Source of the DNA: DATBWZ01 sp036514535
Lineage (GTDB): Bacteria; JAMCPX01; DATBWZ01
Direction of reading: 5' to 3'
Assembly: GCA_036514535.1 (NCBI GenBank)
Contig: DATBWZ010000060.1
Coordinates: forward strand, 1-33,919
Length of the DNA stretch: 33,919 nt
Shown: positions 33,279 through 33,919 of the stretch, piece after piece
Numbering within the stretch: the first letter of the stretch is position 1
Layout of the letters: every line of letters starts with the position of its first letter
The notes under the pieces: generated by a model
The model's database searches: none
The model's input: only the letters and a program-made list of their open reading frames with translations
What the model was told of the DNA's origin: nothing
Position numbers and translations under genes: made by a program

Positions 33279-33796
33279 TTTGCGCTTTCTGAATTGTATT
33301 CCTTTACTACCCGATCAGTAATATCGTAATCCTCGTCAAAGTAAAGCAAACCGCCTTCTGTTTTTTCAATAACAAAAGCGTAATTCTCCTTCTTCGCTAT
33401 TCTTTTCACTATACCGGATACATCCTTGACTATAGTCTGTGTCATTTCCGCATCCTTTTCTTTCAGTTCCTGTTCATATTTCTGCACCTGCTGAAGGAAA
33501 TCAAGCCTCCGGTTTTCAAAATCCATATGCTTTTCCCTGACAACCTTCTCGCTGAGAACCGTTTTTTTCTTATCAAGTTCATCCTTGATTTTGTTGAGTT
33601 CATTCTGCTTCTGATCAAGTTCCTTCTTCTTTTGTTCATAGATATCGCCCAGCGCCTTCTTTGCTTTTTTACCGGCGCTTGACTCAACCAATATCCGCTG
33701 GAGATCAACAACGGCAATCTTTTGTTTCTCTTTTCCGTATCCCTGCACTGACATAATAAGAATCGCTACAACAGCACACAAAATCATTTTTTTCAT
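33275..33796 (-). CDS. skp: Periplasmic chaperone Skp/OmpH
   Basis: Holds unfolded outer-membrane proteins in the periplasm for delivery to BamA. The signal peptide is MKKMILCAVVAILIMSVQGYG (split at about 1-21). IAVVDLQRILVES marks the body start, followed by a long charged coiled coil (about 45-125, rich in K, E and Q) that forms the Skp tentacles, and a C-terminal strand region VDKTEGG-like (here FVIEKTEGGLLYFDEDYDIT). Length is 173 aa against 161 in E. coli. AAGGAG lies 6 nt before the ATG. It begins 22 bp after bamA and overlaps lpxD by 4 bp, the classic bamA-skp-lpxD order. Confidence 0.93.
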   Translation of the reverse strand: MKKMILCAVVAILIMSVQGYGKEKQKIAVVDLQRILVESSAGKKAKKALGDIYEQKKKELDQKQNELNKIKDELDKKKTVLSEKVVREKHMDFENRRLDFLQQVQKYEQELKEKDAEMTQTIVKDVSGIVKRIAKKENYAFVIEKTEGGLLYFDEDYDITDRVVKEYNSESAK

Positions 33797-33818
33797 ATCT
33801 GTCTCCTTTTTTTATATT

Positions 33819-33919
33819 TTAAAAAAGTGTTCCAATGGAAAATTCAAATACGCTTGCCCTTTCACCGCTCATCCTGTGGATGGGAAATCCCCACTCAAAT
33901 CTGAATGGGGCAACAGGGG
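33819..33919 (-). CDS. bamA: Outer-membrane protein assembly factor BamA, last 32 codons (5' end outside window)
   Basis: Only the extreme C-terminus is present, reading APFRFEWGFPIHRMSGE then RASVFEFSIGTLF and a TAA stop at 33821-33819. The P-x-R-F-E/D-(W/Y)-G-x-P pattern and the final FEFSIGTxF with a terminal Phe are the hallmark of the last two strands of the BamA (Omp85) barrel and its own beta-signal. Position immediately before skp supports the call strongly. The rest of the gene, including the POTRA domains, is beyond the window. It fixes the upstream end of what is seen of the operon; the promoter must lie outside. Confidence 0.9.
   Translation of the reverse strand, partial: PVAPFRFEWGFPIHRMSGERASVFEFSIGTLF

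Noticed and set aside
1..33919. tRNA, rRNA, CRISPR, insertion sequence, prophage or toxin-antitoxin content
   Set aside because: No cloverleaf, regularly spaced direct repeats, transposase, integrase or phage motifs were seen; the only gaps above 50 bp are 936-1082 and 5559-5629.

Overview
This window is almost entirely an outer-membrane biogenesis locus from a Gram-negative (diderm) bacterium that makes heptose-containing lipopolysaccharide (LPS). BamA, Skp, LpxD/A/B/K, MsbA, WaaA, GmhB, a heptose kinase, four GT9 heptosyltransferase-family enzymes and LptD are all present. IspG implies the MEP isoprenoid route. Base composition is moderately A+T-rich by eye, and genes are packed with almost no spacers. 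The order bamA-skp-lpxD-lpxA-(Gfo/Idh)-lpxB-msbA-(DUF374)-waaA-lpxK-gmhB-waaF resembles Desulfobacterota/Geobacter-like or Nitrospirota-like genomes. That placement rests on recalled gene order, not on any search.

Layout. (1) 1-5558, minus strand: an alkyl-DHAP-synthase-like FAD oxidase, a CCG-domain Fe-S protein, a diacylglycerol/lipid kinase and an RluA-family pseudouridine synthase in close succession. After a 147-bp gap with a candidate promoter comes the N-terminal part of an aconitase running off the left edge. (2) 5630-10118, plus strand, divergent from block 1: a cytosolic glycerophosphodiester phosphodiesterase, a Na/Pi-cotransporter/PhoU-domain protein and LptD, nearly contiguous. 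(3) 33919 down to 10120, minus strand: 25 consecutive genes with no spacer larger than 23 bp. They run from the last codons of bamA through skp and lipid A synthesis, MsbA flipping, Kdo transfer, heptose precursor and core glycosyltransferases, an O-antigen-ligase-family protein and a nucleotidyltransferase-family protein, to housekeeping ispG and proS. LptD and ProS meet tail to tail with one base between their stop codons.

How it works together. LpxA and LpxD acylate the UDP-sugar, LpxB condenses the disaccharide, LpxK phosphorylates it, WaaA adds Kdo and MsbA flips the product. The heptose kinase and GmhB make the heptose donor precursor. The GT9 and GT4 enzymes extend the core and the WaaL-like protein joins polymer to it. 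LptD then inserts finished LPS, while BamA and Skp assemble LptD and other outer-membrane barrels. Steps not encoded here are LpxC, LpxH/LpxI, FabZ, late acyltransferases of the LpxL type, Kdo synthesis, GmhA and the ADP-heptose adenylyltransferase/epimerase.

The most unusual observations are: an alkyl-DHAP-synthase-like/Fe-S/lipid-kinase cassette that may point to ether-lipid or phospholipid-headgroup chemistry; a terminator-shaped palindrome inside the lptD reading frame, with a related palindrome inside the neighbouring transporter gene; the very long uninterrupted envelope operon; a lone GnnA-like oxidoreductase between lpxA and lpxB with no aminotransferase; and an Ala in place of the Walker A glycine of LpxK. 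No tRNA, rRNA, CRISPR array, insertion sequence or phage gene was seen, and no stretch of 300 bases lacks a gene.
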